Positions 62,892 to 64,000 of a stretch of DNA of 64,000 nucleotides are shown in pieces. Source of the DNA: Eublepharis macularius (lineage: Eukaryota > Chordata > Lepidosauria > Squamata > Eublepharidae). The DNA lies in NCBI RefSeq assembly GCF_028583425.1, contig NC_072807.1, positions 34,353,001-34,417,000 of the forward strand, read 5' to 3'. Under the pieces are notes generated by a model, which searched no databases, was not told the origin of the DNA, and saw only the letters and a program-made list of their open reading frames with translations. Numbering within the stretch: position 1 is the stretch's first letter; each line of letters begins with the position of its first letter. The position numbers and the translations under genes are program-made.

Positions 62892-63279
62892 GGGTATAAA
62901 GCGACCATTCCCTCTAGTGGAACTAACCTCTGTATTTTATTTATGGTCTTGCCTTTCTCACTGAGACCCAAGGTGGGTTACACAGTGCGAGTGAATATAT
63001 AATTAACAGTTAGGATATTCATTGACCTACAGACTGGAGATCAGTTGGGGGTGGTCTCCCGGCCCCACCTGGGGGTTGGCAAGCGGCCATCCAGTCAAAC
63101 CTCTTTCCCCCTCCCACTAGGCACCGCCCTCTTTTCCCGCCTAAATCTGAGGAGGAGCTTCTCCTTAGCCCCCCCCCCCCTCCTCGAAACTCAGCAACGG
63201 CTGACCAACGTTAGTACTACACACACACACCCCACTCCCGTCCTCGCCCTGATAGGCTAACGGTACTCCTCCCACGTGA

Positions 63280-63730
63280 CTGCTGAGGAGAAAAGAGGGG
63301 GAGCGCGTGTTGGCTTTTCTCCCGCCTCAGCTCACGACGACGCCTTCTCCAGTCCCTCCCCGCCTTTCCAGTCCCTCATAACGGGGTTGTTTGTTTCCAA
63401 GGCGACCGGGGGAGAAGAGCGCGAGCCCGCGATGTGTGTGAACGAGGCTGCGAGGGCACGCGAGAAGCGGGTAGAAGGGACGCGCGCGCCCGAGGCAGGG
63501 AGAAGAGATGAGCGTTAAGCGGCTTGATGGGACGGGGGGCGCAGCTGCGCATGCTCGCGCGCTGGAACCCGGGATCCGAGGATACAGCGCGCGGCGGAGG
63601 GGGCAGAGTACGCGCATGCGCGCGCGAACCCATCCTTTGCCTTATGAGCTTGCAGCTGCTCTTTGCAGCCGCAGAGCGGAGCGGCGCGCTTGCCAGCCCG
63701 GCCAGTTAGGATCTCGGGCAAGCAGGTAGG
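63280..63730. promoter_or_regulatory. CpG island, candidate promoter (NRG4 and/or a rightward gene)
   Basis: CpG-rich sequence with an NRF1-type palindrome GCGCATGCGC at 63612-63621, a related TGCGCATGC near 63546, and an E-box CACGTG at 63273-63278 just outside. A consensus plus-strand donor CAG|GTAGGA ends a possible exon at 63725. A minus-strand donor-like GTCGTC|GTGAGC (plus strand 63328-63333) could end a leftward non-coding first exon of NRG4. The direction is unresolved. In human the next gene rightward is TMEM266, but no part of it is recognisable here. Confidence 0.55.
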
Positions 63731-64000
63731 AGCTTTATTATATATATATATATTTTGCATGCGTCGGCCTTCCTTTCCCCCTCTTCTTCTCCACCCCGTT
63801 GCTATATTTTCCATCCACCTCCACCCCGGCCTCCGCAAGGCACACGTGTTCACCTGCAGTGGGAGGCGCTGCTGGGAGGGGGGCTCCTTATTGCCCTACA
63901 AATCCTTGCAAAGGAAGAGAGGAAGGGGGGAAATCTCTATAAAAGAGCGTGTTGGGAGCCCCCTTGCTGCCTTTTCACCACCACCCCTCCTAGGGACCAT
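63731..64000. other. Right edge of window, no gene recognised
   Basis: It starts with a short (TA)n run at about 63739-63753, then C/T- and G-rich unique sequence. If the donor at 63725 is real, this is the beginning of its intron. Confidence 0.4.

Larger units (their letters stand above)
62368..63086 (+). mobile_element. Outer hAT-like MITE, host of two nested insertions
   Basis: The left half starts TAGGGTTGCCAATTTCTGG (62368) and stops at GGGTATAA (62432). The right half resumes at 62900 ('accattccctctagtggaac') and ends GGGGGTTGGCAAGC at about 63086. The right half also holds an unrelated repeat fragment (62934-63029, 'cctttctcactgagaccc'). It is the oldest of a three-layer nest. Confidence 0.8.
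43036..63279 (-). other. Upstream NRG4 DNA (5' intron or intergenic), repeat-rich
   Basis: This is 20 kb without coding sequence I can support. It holds the repeats listed below. Stretches where I recognise nothing are roughly 43.76-44.2, 44.26-47.9, 48.1-49.26, 50.24-51.1, 52.3-53.28, 54.5-55.55, 55.95-56.88, 57.7-58.1, 58.35-59.29, 59.5-60.7 and 61.87-62.36 kb. It should contain or border the non-coding first exon of NRG4, which I could not place by sequence alone. Confidence 0.6.

Noticed and set aside
63276-63853. Several 60-112 codon frames in the right CpG island
   Set aside because: Long open frames are expected by chance in G/C-rich DNA; they are Arg/Ala/Pro-rich and match no family.

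Overview
The window is nuclear DNA of a vertebrate, most likely a squamate reptile (lizard or snake). It holds the conserved amniote block UBE2Q2 - FBXO22 - NRG4. Genes are split into short exons by long introns, with CpG-rich promoters. The gaps are packed with repeat types I know from squamate genomes: tRNA- and 5S-derived SINEs with RTE/Bov-B-like tails, CR1/L3 LINE remnants, Penelope-like hairpins and many short non-autonomous hAT elements with 8-bp target duplications. The species call is an inference from repeat content; no similarity search was run.

Layout. (1) 1-2045: last intron, last coding exon and long 3' UTR of UBE2Q2 (+). (2) 2046-5640: intergenic DNA made largely of SINEs and a LINE tail. 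(3) 5640-20890: FBXO22 (+), whole. The CpG promoter is at about 5.65-6.2 kb and seven coding exons lie at 6015-17912, followed by a 3' UTR of about 3 kb. The seven exons sum to 1215 nt and join in phase to a 404-residue F-box/FIST protein. (4) 20.9-21.57 kb: narrow convergent gap. (5) 21.57-43.04 kb: NRG4 (-). Five coding exons (43035-42970, 36029-35936, 26410-26261, 24229-24150, 22148 down to a stop at 22069) join in phase to a 137-residue EGF-like, single-pass membrane growth factor. (6) 43.04-63.28 kb: upstream NRG4 DNA, mostly repeats, with no coding sequence I can support. (7) 63.28-63.73 kb: a second CpG island with NRF1-like and E-box sites. It could be the NRG4 promoter, a rightward promoter, or both.

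Function. UBE2Q2 is a ubiquitin-conjugating enzyme. FBXO22 is a substrate receptor of an SCF (CUL1-RING) ubiquitin ligase. NRG4 is an ErbB4 ligand. They are neighbours by ancient synteny, not an operon. FBXO22 and NRG4 converge tail to tail.

Most notable points: a 30-bp in-frame tandem duplication near the FBXO22 C-terminus; a GC-AG intron in FBXO22; an NRG4 cytoplasmic tail about 22 residues longer than the human one; three copies of one hAT-like element nested inside each other; and a very young Penelope-like hairpin with a 12-bp target duplication. I found no sign of a wholly new biological system. Most of the remaining open frames are repeat or intron noise.
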